DNA from: Bombella sp. ESL0385
GTDB taxonomy: Bacteria; Pseudomonadota; Alphaproteobacteria; Acetobacterales; Acetobacteraceae
Direction: 5' to 3'
NCBI RefSeq assembly: GCF_009725755.1
Contig: NZ_WNIJ01000001.1
Location: 434,001 to 498,000, forward strand
DNA: 64,000 bases
Positions 52,766-61,671 of this stretch are shown here, piece after piece. Position numbers and translations under genes: made by a program. The stretch's first letter is position 1. Each line of letters begins with the position of its first letter. The notes under the pieces were generated by a model that was not told the origin of the DNA, ran no database searches, and worked only from the letters and a program-made list of their open reading frames with translations.

Positions 52766-53422
52766 TTAGGGGAAGAGACGTTGGGTTGTCCAGTCTTTCC
52801 CATCTGGGCTGCGGGTAAAGAGAACGCGGTCATGTAAGCGGAAGGGTTTATCCATCCAGAACTCAATAGTGGAGGGGCGGACGCGATAGCCATTCCAATA
52901 AGGGGGGCGGGGGATGCTCCCAATAGCGAAATGGGCGGCCTCTTTTGTCACCACCTGCCAGAGGGCTTTGCGGCTCTCAATAGGGCGGGATTGCTGGCTA
53001 GCCCATGCGCCAATGCGGCTTGCACGCGGGCGGGATTGGAAATAGACGTCCGCCTCTGCTGCTGGTAAGAGCGAGACCGTCCCTCGGATGCGCACTTGCC
53101 GCCGCAGGGACTTCCAGTGGAAAAGTAGAGCGGCCTGCATATTATGGTCTAACTCGCGCCCTTTGGCGGATTCGCTATTGGTGTAAAAGACGAAGCCTTC
53201 ATCATCAAAGCCTTTGAGCAACACCATACGCGCATCGGGCAGGCCGGTGGCATCAACCGTGGCGAGGGCCATGGCGTTAGGGTCGTTAGGTTCTTTTGCC
53301 TCGGCTAAGTTCATCCAATCCTGAAAGAGAAGGAAGGGATTTTCACCGCTGATAGTGTGATTATCCTCTTCAAAAGCGGTCTCAATTTCATGATGAGGGG
53401 GGATGCGTGGGGCGTCCGTCAT
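52766..53422 (-). CDS. pdxH: Pyridoxamine 5'-phosphate oxidase
   Basis: This FMN enzyme makes pyridoxal 5'-phosphate. The 218-residue product starts at ATG 53422, which has AAGGA seven bases upstream; an in-frame start 14 codons earlier lacks one. Motifs include [34 protein letters not shown], the substrate-contacting [15 protein letters not shown] and the C-terminal [20 protein letters not shown]. It diverges from the TIM-barrel gene at 53510. Confidence 0.95.
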   Translation of the reverse strand: MTDAPRIPPHHEIETAFEEDNHTISGENPFLLFQDWMNLAEAKEPNDPNAMALATVDATGLPDARMVLLKGFDDEGFVFYTNSESAKGRELDHNMQAALLFHWKSLRRQVRIRGTVSLLPAAEADVYFQSRPRASRIGAWASQQSRPIESRKALWQVVTKEAAHFAIGSIPRPPYWNGYRVRPSTIEFWMDKPFRLHDRVLFTRSPDGKDWTTQRLFP

Positions 53423-53509
53423 GGGGGTATCCTTGGCATAGTGATAAGGGGGTGAGATAATCATGAAAGCGCGACGCTTGGATGTCCAGCTTTATGGAGG
53501 GTGTGTGTG

Positions 53510-54202
53510 ATGGAGAGTTTTCGGTTTATTTTCATGCTCACAAAGGATGACCGCACGGTAGAGCATGCTCTCACTGTGGTGGAGACGGCGTTGCGCCTGG
53601 GGATAAAAGACATCGGCTTTAAAGATATTGGTTTACCTATCCCCGCCTTGCAGCGTTTGGCTGAGGTTATTCGCTCTGCTGGGGCGCGTGTGTATTTGGA
53701 GGTTGTCTCGCCTGATCGTCAGCGAGAATTGGACTCGGTGAAGGCGGGGTTAGCGTTAGGGGTGGATTGTCTGATGGGCGGGACGCATGTGCCTGATGTT
53801 CTGCCCCTGCTAGAGGGGCATAATGTCGCCTATTATCCCTTTGCGGGGCATGTGGTGGGGCATCCTAGCGTGTTGAAAGGCACACCGGAGGAGATTGCCC
53901 GTAATGCGGCTGAATGGGCGGCTCATTCCGCTGTGGCAGGGCTGGACCTGCTCGCTTACCGCAATGATGGGGATGTGCCAGAGGTCATCCGGGCGAGTTG
54001 TGCTGCGGTGGAAAAACCAGTGATTGTTGCAGGGTCCATCAGCACGCCGGAGCAAATTGAGGTGGTACGGCGTGCTGGGGCAGCGGGGTTTACTGTGGGG
54101 ACAGCGGTTTTTGAGGGCGTCTTCCCGGCCAAGAGTGCGCAGTTAGAGGACCAATTACGCGCCGTTATGGCCTGTTGTGAGACAGTAGCGGCATTAAAGT
54201 AA
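53510..54202 (+). CDS. TIM-barrel protein of unknown function (230 aa)
   Basis: I do not recognise a named family. The 230-residue protein has the pattern of a phosphate-binding TIM barrel: repeating strand-helix units (KDIGFKDIGLPIPAL, ARVYLEVVSPD, DCLMGGTHVPDV, LDLLAYRNDGD) and a C-terminal phosphate-loop motif VIVAGSISTPEQIE then AAGFTVGTAVFEG, as seen in HisA/NanE-like enzymes. ATG 53510 is preceded by GGAGGG at eight bases. It diverges from pdxH and its last nine bases overlap the convergent DUF1489 gene. A sugar-phosphate or hydroxy-acid substrate is possible but unproven. Confidence 0.75.
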   Translation: MESFRFIFMLTKDDRTVEHALTVVETALRLGIKDIGFKDIGLPIPALQRLAEVIRSAGARVYLEVVSPDRQRELDSVKAGLALGVDCLMGGTHVPDVLPLLEGHNVAYYPFAGHVVGHPSVLKGTPEEIARNAAEWAAHSAVAGLDLLAYRNDGDVPEVIRASCAAVEKPVIVAGSISTPEQIEVVRRAGAAGFTVGTAVFEGVFPAKSAQLEDQLRAVMACCETVAALK

Positions 54203-54646
54203 TCCCAGCTCCGAGAGGCGGTTGCGTAAGGCGATAGGGAGGGAGCTGACCCCGTCATCCGCCACGCCTGTTGCAGTGTGGTTGAGGTCAGGCGGGGCGT
54301 CCTCTGCTTTGAAGTAACGCCAGCCTTGGAAGGGGCGCATCGGGCGTGGTTGGGTAGGGATGACCTCATCAGAGACGAGGATGAGCGTGCCTTGGTGACC
54401 ATCATCACGCGTGTAGGTATCAAAGCCAATAATGGGTTGTCGGCACATAATGAGGCCGTTTATGACGCGATAAATCGATCCTTTCGTTTGGAGAATCTCC
54501 TCTGCGCGTTTGGGCATAGTGCGGGTGCGGACATAAGCAATGCCGTTATGACGCTCTATAGCGACCCAGTCTTGCAGCATCTCCGGTGATGTGCAGCCGA
54601 CAATCAATTTGATGAGATGGAGCGGCGTTGAAGCTTGGTTGGGCAT
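54194..54646 (-). CDS. DUF1489 family protein
   Basis: This 150-residue cytosolic protein matches the alphaproteobacterial DUF1489 family: LHLIKLIVGCTSPEML, RTRTMPKRAEEIL, GSIYRVINGLIMCRQPIIGF and FQGWRYFKAEDAPPDL. The family function is unknown. It follows hemW by 44 bases on the same strand and overlaps the convergent TIM-barrel gene at its stop. Confidence 0.85.
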   Translation of the reverse strand: MPNQASTPLHLIKLIVGCTSPEMLQDWVAIERHNGIAYVRTRTMPKRAEEILQTKGSIYRVINGLIMCRQPIIGFDTYTRDDGHQGTLILVSDEVIPTQPRPMRPFQGWRYFKAEDAPPDLNHTATGVADDGVSSLPIALRNRLSELGLL

Positions 54647-54690
54647 AGCTTTAAAGATAAGGCTGCGCTGCGTGTGTGTGAAGCCCCGTT

Positions 54691-55857
54691 TTAGAGGACG
54701 AGTTGGCTGAGCATGGCCTCTAGCAGGAGACGCCCGGATTCTGTGGCGCGGAGTGTATGTTCATCCTGCTGTAGATAGTCTTCCTCCAAGCAGGCTTGTA
54801 GAATTACAGGCTCGAGACAGTCTTGGAGAGGGAGGCCCGTACGCTGGGCGAAATGGGCTTTGTTAATACCCTCGCGGAGGCGTAAGCCCATGAGGAGAGC
54901 CTCTCGTGCTTTCATCTCCGGGGTGAGGGTTTCTTGTATGCGTGTGCCATGGCCATAATGGGCAACACGCTCCGCCCATGGCTCTGGGGCGCGATGGCGG
55001 CGTGTTGCGTAGAGCTGGCCTTGGCGGGTAAGGCGGCTATGGGCACCGGGGCCAATACCGAGATAATCATTATAATGCCAATAGGTAAGGTTATGGCGGC
55101 TCTCGGCACCGGGGATAGCGTAGTTGGAGATTTCATAATCGCGCAAGCCATAGGTGGCGGCCTCATGACGCGTCATTTCATAGAGGCGGGCGGCGAGGTC
55201 ATCTTCTGGGAGGGTAAGGGCACCGCGCCGATGACGGGTCTCAAATACCGTGCCGGGCTCGATGGTGAGTTGATACAGGGAGAGATGGTCCGCGGCGAGG
55301 GCGAGGGCTGTGCGGAGCTCTGCTTGCCAGTGAGCTTCTGTTTGGCCGGGGCGGGCATAGATGAGGTCGAAAGAGAGGCGCGGGAATAAGCGACGTCCAA
55401 GCTCTAGCGCGGTAAGTGCTTGCTGTGCGGAATGTTGGCGGCCAAGCGTGGCGAGGTCTGCATCATGTAGGCTCTGCACGCCGAGGGAGAGGCGATTAAC
55501 CCCGGCTTGGGCAAAAGCACGGAACTTATCAGCTTCCACACTGGTGGGGTTGGCCTCTAACGTGACCTCTAGGTCATTCACGCTAGGGAAAAGCTGGCGC
55601 GCATCCTCAATAAGTTGATGAACAGCTTCTGGCTGCATGAGGGAGGGCGTCCCCCCGCCGAAGAAGATGGAGACAAGATGGCGGGGAGCATCTTGTGTTA
55701 AAAGAGCGGCTTCATAGCGTAATTCATCCCGCAGGGCTTGTGTAAAACGCTCCTGCGGGATGGTCTCCCGTACATGGGAGTTGAAGTCACAATACGGGCA
55801 TTTAGAGAGGCAAAAAGGCCAATGAATATAAAGGGCGAGGGGTAAGGGTGAGGTCAC
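54691..55857 (-). CDS. hemW: Heme chaperone HemW (radical SAM)
   Basis: This 388-residue radical SAM protein of the HemN-like family is thought to deliver heme to respiratory enzymes rather than oxidise coproporphyrinogen. The cluster motif is FCLSKCPYC (C16, C20, C23). SAM-binding features are IFFGGGTPSLM and LTLEANPTS, with RLSLGVQS in the core and a C-terminal HemN-type domain. It lies two bases after the kup stop and may be co-transcribed with it and the DUF1489 gene. Confidence 0.88.
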   Translation of the reverse strand: MTSPLPLALYIHWPFCLSKCPYCDFNSHVRETIPQERFTQALRDELRYEAALLTQDAPRHLVSIFFGGGTPSLMQPEAVHQLIEDARQLFPSVNDLEVTLEANPTSVEADKFRAFAQAGVNRLSLGVQSLHDADLATLGRQHSAQQALTALELGRRLFPRLSFDLIYARPGQTEAHWQAELRTALALAADHLSLYQLTIEPGTVFETRHRRGALTLPEDDLAARLYEMTRHEAATYGLRDYEISNYAIPGAESRHNLTYWHYNDYLGIGPGAHSRLTRQGQLYATRRHRAPEPWAERVAHYGHGTRIQETLTPEMKAREALLMGLRLREGINKAHFAQRTGLPLQDCLEPVILQACLEEDYLQQDEHTLRATESGRLLLEAMLSQLVL

Positions 55858-55859
55858 GC

Positions 55860-57827
55860 TTAAATCGCGACCCGCACCCCGAACTCCATAACGCGCTCTG
55901 GTGGAATACGGAAGAACTCCGAAATAGAGGTCGCGTTATTGAGCAAATAAAGGAAAATCCACATCCGCCAGAGCGACATCTTCGGCACTTTGGAGCGAAA
56001 GACGAGGTCATGAGAGGTGAAGTAAGAGGCCTGAATGGGGTCGAAGTCCATTTCAGTCATCTGGGCGAGGGTAACGGGGAGATTTGGCATCTCCATAAAC
56101 CCATAACGCAGGATAACACGGCGGATGCCCGGTGAGAGCTCCTTAACAGTCATGCGCTCGGCAGCTTCAACCTCTGGTTGGTCAAGTGTTTGGACCGTTA
56201 CAAACAAGACCGTTTGATGAAGAACCTTGTTATGGCGCAGGTTATAAAGGAGGGCATCGGGGACCATCTCTGGGTCGGAGGTCAGAAAGACTGCAAGACC
56301 AGGCACGCGGATGGTACGAGATTGGGTAAGGCGTGTGATGAAGGAGCCCATCGGCACGGCGTCGCGTTTCTTTGTATTACGGATGAGCTGACGGCCCCGC
56401 TGCCATGTGGTCATGATGAGTGTGCTTCCCGCTGCGATGCTGAGCGGCACCCATCCGCCCTCTGGAATCTTCATCACATTGGCGGAGAAGAACACGCCAT
56501 CAAGGAGGAAGAAGAAGCCGAACACAACTCCCACAGCGTAGCTTTTCCATTGGAAGACGCGGTGGAACACGACCATGGCAAGCACACAGGTGCAGAGGAA
56601 GGTCCCCGTCACAGCGATACCATAAGCAGATGCCAAGGCAGAGGAGGAGCGGAAGGCAAGCACAAGGACAACAGCCCCAAAGGCCAACATCCAGTTGAAG
56701 GAAGGCAGGTAGATTTGCGCTTCCTCATGCGGGTTGGTGTGAATAATGCGTGTACGAGGCAAGTATCCCAGTTGAATGAGTTGCCGGCAGAGTGAGAAGC
56801 TGCCCGAAATACCAGCCTGACTAGCAATAATGGTAGCGCATGTAGCCAGCAGCAGCATTGGGATTTGCATCCAATGCGGAGCAAGGTAGTAGAAGGGGTT
56901 CGCCAAGGTCGTGGGGTTATGGATAATCATGGCCGCTTGCCCAAAGTAATTGAGCGTCAAAGCCGGTAGTACGAGGAATATCCAGACATAACGAATAGGG
57001 GAGCGACCAAAATGCCCCATATCCGCATAAAGGGCCTCCGCACCTGTAACGGACAGCACAACAGAGCCGAGTGCAATGAAGGAAAGCTTCCCGTGTGTGA
57101 CGATGAAGCGAATAGCCTCTAGGGGGGAGAGAGCGAGTATAATCCCCGGATGCAGCGTAATGGCGCGCGCGCCTAAGAGGGCGATGGTAATAAACCAGAC
57201 CAACATAATCGGGCCAAAGGCACGCCCAATCTTCCCGGTACCGAGGGCTTGGGCTGCAAATAAGCCCAGTAGCACCATAATCGCGGCGGGAATGATGAAG
57301 GGTGAGGCCTCAGGGACGGAGACTTCCACCCCTTCCACGGCAGAGAGAACGGAGATAGCGGGTGTAATAATGCCATCACCAAAAAAGAGGCAGGCCCCGG
57401 CAATCCCAATTAAACCAAACACCCAGCGGAAATAGGTGGATTTGCAAACGCGTTGTGCCAAGGCCATGAGGGCAATAATCCCACCCTCTTTATTATGGTC
57501 GGCCCGCATAACGAGCATAACGTATTTGATGGTCACAATGAGCATCAAAGCCCAGAAGGTCAGGCTGGTAAGACCGATAACCTCCCATGTTTGGGCGGGG
57601 TGGGTTTCTGTCCCCACGGTGCGGATAGAGGATTGCAGAGCATAGAGCGGGCTGGTCCCGATATCACCATACACCACGCCCAACGCTGCGAGCATAGCTC
57701 CAAAGCCTTTGGGCCGCGCATGGCCTCCTTCTGCTGGGGGAGGAACGGCTGTCGGCTGGCCCGTAGAATCGGGATAGCGTGCATCGGCTGATGAATCCTT
57801 GAGGGATATGCCATCTTGTTCAGACAT
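55860..57827 (-). CDS. kup: Kup family potassium uptake protein
   Basis: This proton-coupled low-affinity potassium importer has 655 residues with about twelve membrane segments followed by a cytoplasmic C-terminal domain. Family motifs are LGVVYGDIGTSPLYAL at the first segment, DHNKEGGIIALMAL, FFGDGIITPAISVLSAVEG and SVTGAEALYADMGHFG. The N-terminal 40 residues are a Pro-rich cytoplasmic extension. About 155 bases separate it from yggS upstream. Confidence 0.95.
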   Translation of the reverse strand: MSEQDGISLKDSSADARYPDSTGQPTAVPPPAEGGHARPKGFGAMLAALGVVYGDIGTSPLYALQSSIRTVGTETHPAQTWEVIGLTSLTFWALMLIVTIKYVMLVMRADHNKEGGIIALMALAQRVCKSTYFRWVFGLIGIAGACLFFGDGIITPAISVLSAVEGVEVSVPEASPFIIPAAIMVLLGLFAAQALGTGKIGRAFGPIMLVWFITIALLGARAITLHPGIILALSPLEAIRFIVTHGKLSFIALGSVVLSVTGAEALYADMGHFGRSPIRYVWIFLVLPALTLNYFGQAAMIIHNPTTLANPFYYLAPHWMQIPMLLLATCATIIASQAGISGSFSLCRQLIQLGYLPRTRIIHTNPHEEAQIYLPSFNWMLAFGAVVLVLAFRSSSALASAYGIAVTGTFLCTCVLAMVVFHRVFQWKSYAVGVVFGFFFLLDGVFFSANVMKIPEGGWVPLSIAAGSTLIMTTWQRGRQLIRNTKKRDAVPMGSFITRLTQSRTIRVPGLAVFLTSDPEMVPDALLYNLRHNKVLHQTVLFVTVQTLDQPEVEAAERMTVKELSPGIRRVILRYGFMEMPNLPVTLAQMTEMDFDPIQASYFTSHDLVFRSKVPKMSLWRMWIFLYLLNNATSISEFFRIPPERVMEFGVRVAI

Positions 57828-57982
57828 GGAGAAATCATCCTGTTTGACTGATAGACACCCATCCCCCGCAGGAAGACAGGCAGTAACGCCCCGCTAGAGG
57901 CACTGACTATGATTCTGGCTTCATGACAGTTTTTTTATGTAAAATGCAAGACGGAAAGGGCAAAAAACTCTCTTTTATGTCG

Positions 57983-58666
57983 TTATGGGCTGGCGGGACG
58001 GTCTCCAAAAATGGCGGTGCCAACACGGATGATTGTAGCCCCTTCAGCAATGGCGATTTCAAAATCAGCCGACATTCCCATAGAGAGTGCTGGTAGGCCA
58101 TGGCGGTGATTGAGGCGAGCAAGCTTTTGGAAGAAAGGCCGTGGGTCCGCATGGAGAGGCGGGATGGCCATCAACCCTTTAATGCGGCTCCCAAAACGTG
58201 AGAGAGCATCTTCGATAAATCGGTCAGCCTCTAAGGGGCTAATGCCGGATTTTTGTGGCTCATCGCCAATATTGACCTGAACAAAAAGCTCCGGTAAGCG
58301 ACCCGTTTTTTGGGCCGCTTTTTCCAGTGCGGTGCTGAGGGAGGGGCGGTCTAGGCTTTCAATCACATCGGCGAGAGCGCAGGCTTCAACGGCTTTATTT
58401 GTTTGTAAGCTGCCGATGAGATGGAGCTTAAGCTCCGGCCATTCCTCTCGTAAAGCGGGGAACTTTGCGGCTGCTTCTTGGACGCGATTCTCACCAAAAA
58501 TGCGTTGCCCTGCTTTGAGAGCCTCCCGCACGGCCTCTTGGGGATGGAACTTGCTGACAGCAACAAGCTGAACCTCATCAGCTTGCCTATGCGCGTTATG
58601 GCAGGCCGTGGCCATCTGGTTGCGAATCTCGGTGAGGGCTTGGGCGATGGAGTGATTCTGCGTCAT
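57983..58666 (-). CDS. YggS family pyridoxal phosphate homeostasis protein
   Basis: This 227-residue single-domain PLP-binding protein (alanine-racemase-like barrel without catalytic activity) helps balance vitamin B6 and amino-acid pools. The PLP lysine is K39 in LVAVSKFHPQE. Other motifs are GENRVQEAAAK, LIGSLQTNK, VNIGDEPQKSGI, LSMGMSADFEIAI and the phosphate loop TIIRVGTAIFG. It is transcribed alone, divergent from rsmB. Confidence 0.93.
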   Translation of the reverse strand: MTQNHSIAQALTEIRNQMATACHNAHRQADEVQLVAVSKFHPQEAVREALKAGQRIFGENRVQEAAAKFPALREEWPELKLHLIGSLQTNKAVEACALADVIESLDRPSLSTALEKAAQKTGRLPELFVQVNIGDEPQKSGISPLEADRFIEDALSRFGSRIKGLMAIPPLHADPRPFFQKLARLNHRHGLPALSMGMSADFEIAIAEGATIIRVGTAIFGDRPASP

Positions 58667-58767
58667 GGGGGGATTGCACTCTCTTTAAGGGGAGGGGTCA
58701 AGAGCTTCTTGAGGTCGCTATAAAAACCCTCTTGACTTTTCTATATGTAACTCCCGAAAACGGGCGC

Positions 58768-60096
58768 ATGACACATGCTTCTTCTCCTCGTCCTGCCTCT
58801 GCACGCCCTAAAGGGGGGCGAGGCCGCCGTAAAACGGTACGTCCTGCCTCTATATCGCGCCATGAAGACCCGGTGCGGGATTTAGCCTTCGATATTGTCT
58901 GCGGTGTGGTGGAGCATCGCCGGATGCTGGAGACGACCTTAGAGCGTAGTCCATGTGAAGGGCGCGATAGGGCCGCAGCGCACCGGCTTGCCGCAGCGAC
59001 TTTGCGGCATTTGGGCAGTATGACGGAGCTGCTCCAGCCGCTTTTGCGGCGTCAACCGCCAGAGCCTGTACGCTGTGCATTGTTACTAGGTGTGGCACAG
59101 CTTTTGCCGCTCCAAACGCCGCCTCATGCGGCAGTCGGCACGATTGTGGATTTGCTGCATCGGCGGGGGCTGTCGCCTTTTGCGGGGCTTGCAAATGCTG
59201 TGTTGCGCCGTGTGGCGCGGGAAGCGGACACGCTAAAGGAAGGGCTGGATGATGCGCGGTTAGATGTGCCGCCGTGGTTATGGAGCGCATGGGGGCGGCG
59301 CGCGCGGTCTATTACGCAAGGTTTTTATCAAGAAGCCCCTCTTGATGTGACGCTCAAACCCGGTTGTGAGGCCCCAGAAGGGGGTAAGACCTTACCAACG
59401 GGGAGCGTGCGTTACCCTGCGGGGACGAAACTTTCTGCCTTACCCGGTTTTGAGGAAGGGCAGTTTTGGGCGCAAGATATGGCGGCGGCTATGCCGGTGC
59501 GATTGATGGGCGATATGAGCGGCAAGTGCGTGGCGGATTTATGCGCAGCTCCGGGGGGCAAGACAGCGCAGCTCCTTTGTGCAGGGGCTGAGGTGGTGGC
59601 TGTAGAGCGTGAAAAACCACGTGCCCAGAGGCTGCGCGACAATCTGGCCCGTCTGCGTTTAAAAGCGGAGATTGTGGTGGGGGATGCGCTGCGCTGGCGT
59701 CCATCAGCCCCCTTGGATGCTGTGTTGTTGGATGCGCCTTGCTCGGCCACGGGGACGTTGCGGCGGCATCCTGATGTGTTGTGGATTAAACGGCCACGCG
59801 ATATTGCCACGCTGGCTGCTGGGCAAGACCGTTTTATTGATGCGGCCTATGAGATGCTCAAGCCCGGTGGGATGTTGCTTTACGCTGTTTGTTCATTACA
59901 GGATGAAGAAGGCCCCCAGCGCATTGCCCATGCGTTAGAAGATGGGCGGTGGGAGTTATCTCCCTTTACGGAGGAGGAGCTTGCTGCCCTACCGCGCGCA
60001 CGGACGGAGGAAGGTTATTTCCGCACTCATCCGGGGATGAATGTTGCAGAAGGGGGCATGGATGGCTTCTTTGCCGCGCGTTTGCTTCGCCGGTGA
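58768..60096 (+). CDS. rsmB: 16S rRNA m5C methyltransferase (RsmB/NOL1 family)
   Basis: This is a 442-residue SAM-dependent RNA cytosine-5 methyltransferase, most like RsmB (C967 of 16S rRNA). A N-terminal NusB-like RNA-binding domain (about 35-160) precedes the catalytic domain with the SAM site ADLCAAPGGKTAQLL, motif IV LLDAPCSATGTLRRHPD and the nucleophile region YAVCSLQDEE; both cysteines are present. ATG 58768 opens the basic N-terminal extension; an in-frame TTG at 58732 is an alternative start with no ribosome site. Confidence 0.88.
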   Translation: MTHASSPRPASARPKGGRGRRKTVRPASISRHEDPVRDLAFDIVCGVVEHRRMLETTLERSPCEGRDRAAAHRLAAATLRHLGSMTELLQPLLRRQPPEPVRCALLLGVAQLLPLQTPPHAAVGTIVDLLHRRGLSPFAGLANAVLRRVAREADTLKEGLDDARLDVPPWLWSAWGRRARSITQGFYQEAPLDVTLKPGCEAPEGGKTLPTGSVRYPAGTKLSALPGFEEGQFWAQDMAAAMPVRLMGDMSGKCVADLCAAPGGKTAQLLCAGAEVVAVEREKPRAQRLRDNLARLRLKAEIVVGDALRWRPSAPLDAVLLDAPCSATGTLRRHPDVLWIKRPRDIATLAAGQDRFIDAAYEMLKPGGMLLYAVCSLQDEEGPQRIAHALEDGRWELSPFTEEELAALPRARTEEGYFRTHPGMNVAEGGMDGFFAARLLRR

Positions 60097-60115
60097 GGGC
60101 GGAGCGTGAAGCGGT

Positions 60116-60145
60116 TTATGACATCCAAAGTTATGACATCCAAGG
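60116..60145. repeat. Tandem 15-base duplication at the cysteine synthase gene end
   Basis: TTATGACATCCAAAG (60116-60130) is followed directly by TTATGACATCCAAGG (60131-60145), 14 of 15 identical. The second copy contains the stop codon and last codons of the minus-strand cysteine synthase gene; the first copy is just beyond the stop. It looks like a replication-slippage duplication. Confidence 0.75.
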
Positions 60146-61138
60146 TGGGGTAGGGAGGTTCTTACTGCGGAGGAAATCCGGGTTGAAAAGCTTGGATTGA
60201 TAACGCGCCCCGCCATCGCTGAGGATAGTGACGATGTTATGCCCCGGCCCTAACCGGCGGGCTATGCGGATAGCCGCAGCAATATTAATGCCTGATGACC
60301 CCCCAACGGAGAGTCCTTCCTCCATTGTGAGATGATAGATTTGTTCCAAAGCTTCCGCATCGGGGATGCGTTCAGCATGATCAGGGGCGCAACCTTCTAG
60401 GTTTGCTGTAACGCGGGATTGGCCAATCCCTTCGGTAATGGAGCCCCCGCTTATGCTGAGGTCATTTGCCGTGACCCACCCATAAAGGCCGGAGCCTTCT
60501 GGGTCGGCAAGGACGATGTCGGGGGTTTTTGCACCATCACGTTGGGCGAGTTCGCGCAGGCCGAAGGCCATACCGGCTAATGTTCCACCAGAGCCGCAGG
60601 AGCAGGTAAATGCATCGACTTTACCCTGTAATTGGGACCAAATCTCTGGTGCGGTGGTGGTGCGATGGGCCTCACGGTTGGCGGTATTATCAAATTGATT
60701 CGCCCAGAAGGCCCCTGTTTCTTCGGCTAAACGGCGGGAGACATGCACATAATTGCCGGGGTCGCGATAAGGTTTAGCGGGGACGAGGCGGAGGTCTGCC
60801 CCGATCATCCGCAGGAAGTCTAGCTTCTCCCGGCTTTGGGTTTCTGGCACCACAATAACGGCTTTGCAGCCGAGTGCATGGGCAACGAGTGTGATGCCGA
60901 TGCCTGTATTACCTGCCGTACCTTCGACAATCGTACCGCCTTTTTGCAGCACGCCACGGGCAAAACCATCCTGAATGATGGAGAGAGCGGCTCTGTCCTT
61001 TACCGAGCCACCAGGATTCATGAACTCTGCTTTGCCGTAGATGTTACAGCCCGTACTCTCCGAGGCATGGCGGAGGCGAATGAGTGGCGTATTGCCGATG
61101 GCCTGAATCAAAGAGGGGCAAGGTGACGTGAGAGGCAT
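60131..61138 (-). CDS. Cysteine synthase A-like PLP enzyme
   Basis: This enzyme is expected to form cysteine from O-acetylserine and sulfide. The PLP lysine lies in NPGGSVKDRAA (K47 from the chosen start). Other features are the substrate loop EGTAGNTGIGITLV, the PLP phosphate loop CGSGGTLAG and SVGGSSGINIAAA. ATG 61138 places the family start (LIQAIGNTPLIRL) near residue 10, as usual; an in-frame GTG 26 codons upstream would add an atypical extension. Neither start has a strong ribosome site. It diverges from the rhodanese gene, which may link both to sulfur metabolism. A cystathionine beta-synthase-like activity cannot be excluded. Confidence 0.88.
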   Translation of the reverse strand: MPLTSPCPSLIQAIGNTPLIRLRHASESTGCNIYGKAEFMNPGGSVKDRAALSIIQDGFARGVLQKGGTIVEGTAGNTGIGITLVAHALGCKAVIVVPETQSREKLDFLRMIGADLRLVPAKPYRDPGNYVHVSRRLAEETGAFWANQFDNTANREAHRTTTAPEIWSQLQGKVDAFTCSCGSGGTLAGMAFGLRELAQRDGAKTPDIVLADPEGSGLYGWVTANDLSISGGSITEGIGQSRVTANLEGCAPDHAERIPDAEALEQIYHLTMEEGLSVGGSSGINIAAAIRIARRLGPGHNIVTILSDGGARYQSKLFNPDFLRSKNLPTPPWMS

Positions 61139-61226
61139 GAGAGAATCCGGTTGTTTCTGATCGACGGAATGAATCGCTTTTAACGTGTGAAATAGGGTAT
61201 CATCATTATGAACCACGTTAAATAGC

Positions 61227-61255
61227 GTGGAAGGGTATTATAACCCATATATAAT
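61227..61255 (+). promoter_or_regulatory. Possible promoter of the rhodanese gene
   Basis: A perfect TATAAT at 61250-61255 lies 17 bases after a weak GTGGAA (-35). Initiation near 61262 would give a short leader before ATG 61288. A small palindrome with CCACG/CGTGG arms (61213-61230) overlaps the -35 region. Confidence 0.4.
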
Positions 61256-61287
61256 CGTGAATTTTAGATTCAACAGCAGGAAGTAGG

Positions 61288-61659
61288 ATGAAACAAAGCA
61301 CTGCAAAAGAGGTATGGTCCAGCTTGCAAAATGAGGCGCAAGCCGTATTGGTTGATGTCCGTACGCCAGAGGAATGGGCACAGGTGGGCATGCCAGAGCT
61401 TGGTAACATAGGCAGGAAGCTTGTCGCTTTAACATGGGGAGCGGGGAGCGAGGCAGAGTTTATTCATGCCTTAGAGCAAGCGGTGCCAGATAAGGCCACG
61501 CCGCTTTTCTTCATTTGTCGCTCTGGTGTGCGCTCGCAAAAGGCGGCGACATTAGCTGCACAGGCTGGGTACCAAACGCTCACTAATGTCGCTGATGGTT
61601 TTGAGGATAAGCACGGCCCCGGCACGGGGTGGAAGGCCTGTGGCCTCCCTGTAAAATAG
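61288..61659 (+). CDS. Rhodanese-like domain protein
   Basis: This 123-residue single rhodanese domain protein should transfer sulfane sulfur. The N-terminal part has AVLVDVRTPEEWAQVG, and the active-site loop is FICRSGVRSQKAA with the catalytic cysteine followed by basic and Ser/Gly residues, the form found in active sulfurtransferases. C-terminal NVADGFEDKHGPGTGW is typical of small bacterial rhodaneses. It diverges from the cysteine synthase gene; no signal peptide is seen, so it is cytosolic. Confidence 0.88.
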   Translation: MKQSTAKEVWSSLQNEAQAVLVDVRTPEEWAQVGMPELGNIGRKLVALTWGAGSEAEFIHALEQAVPDKATPLFFICRSGVRSQKAATLAAQAGYQTLTNVADGFEDKHGPGTGWKACGLPVK

Positions 61660-61671
61660 GCCTCCTTTGCC

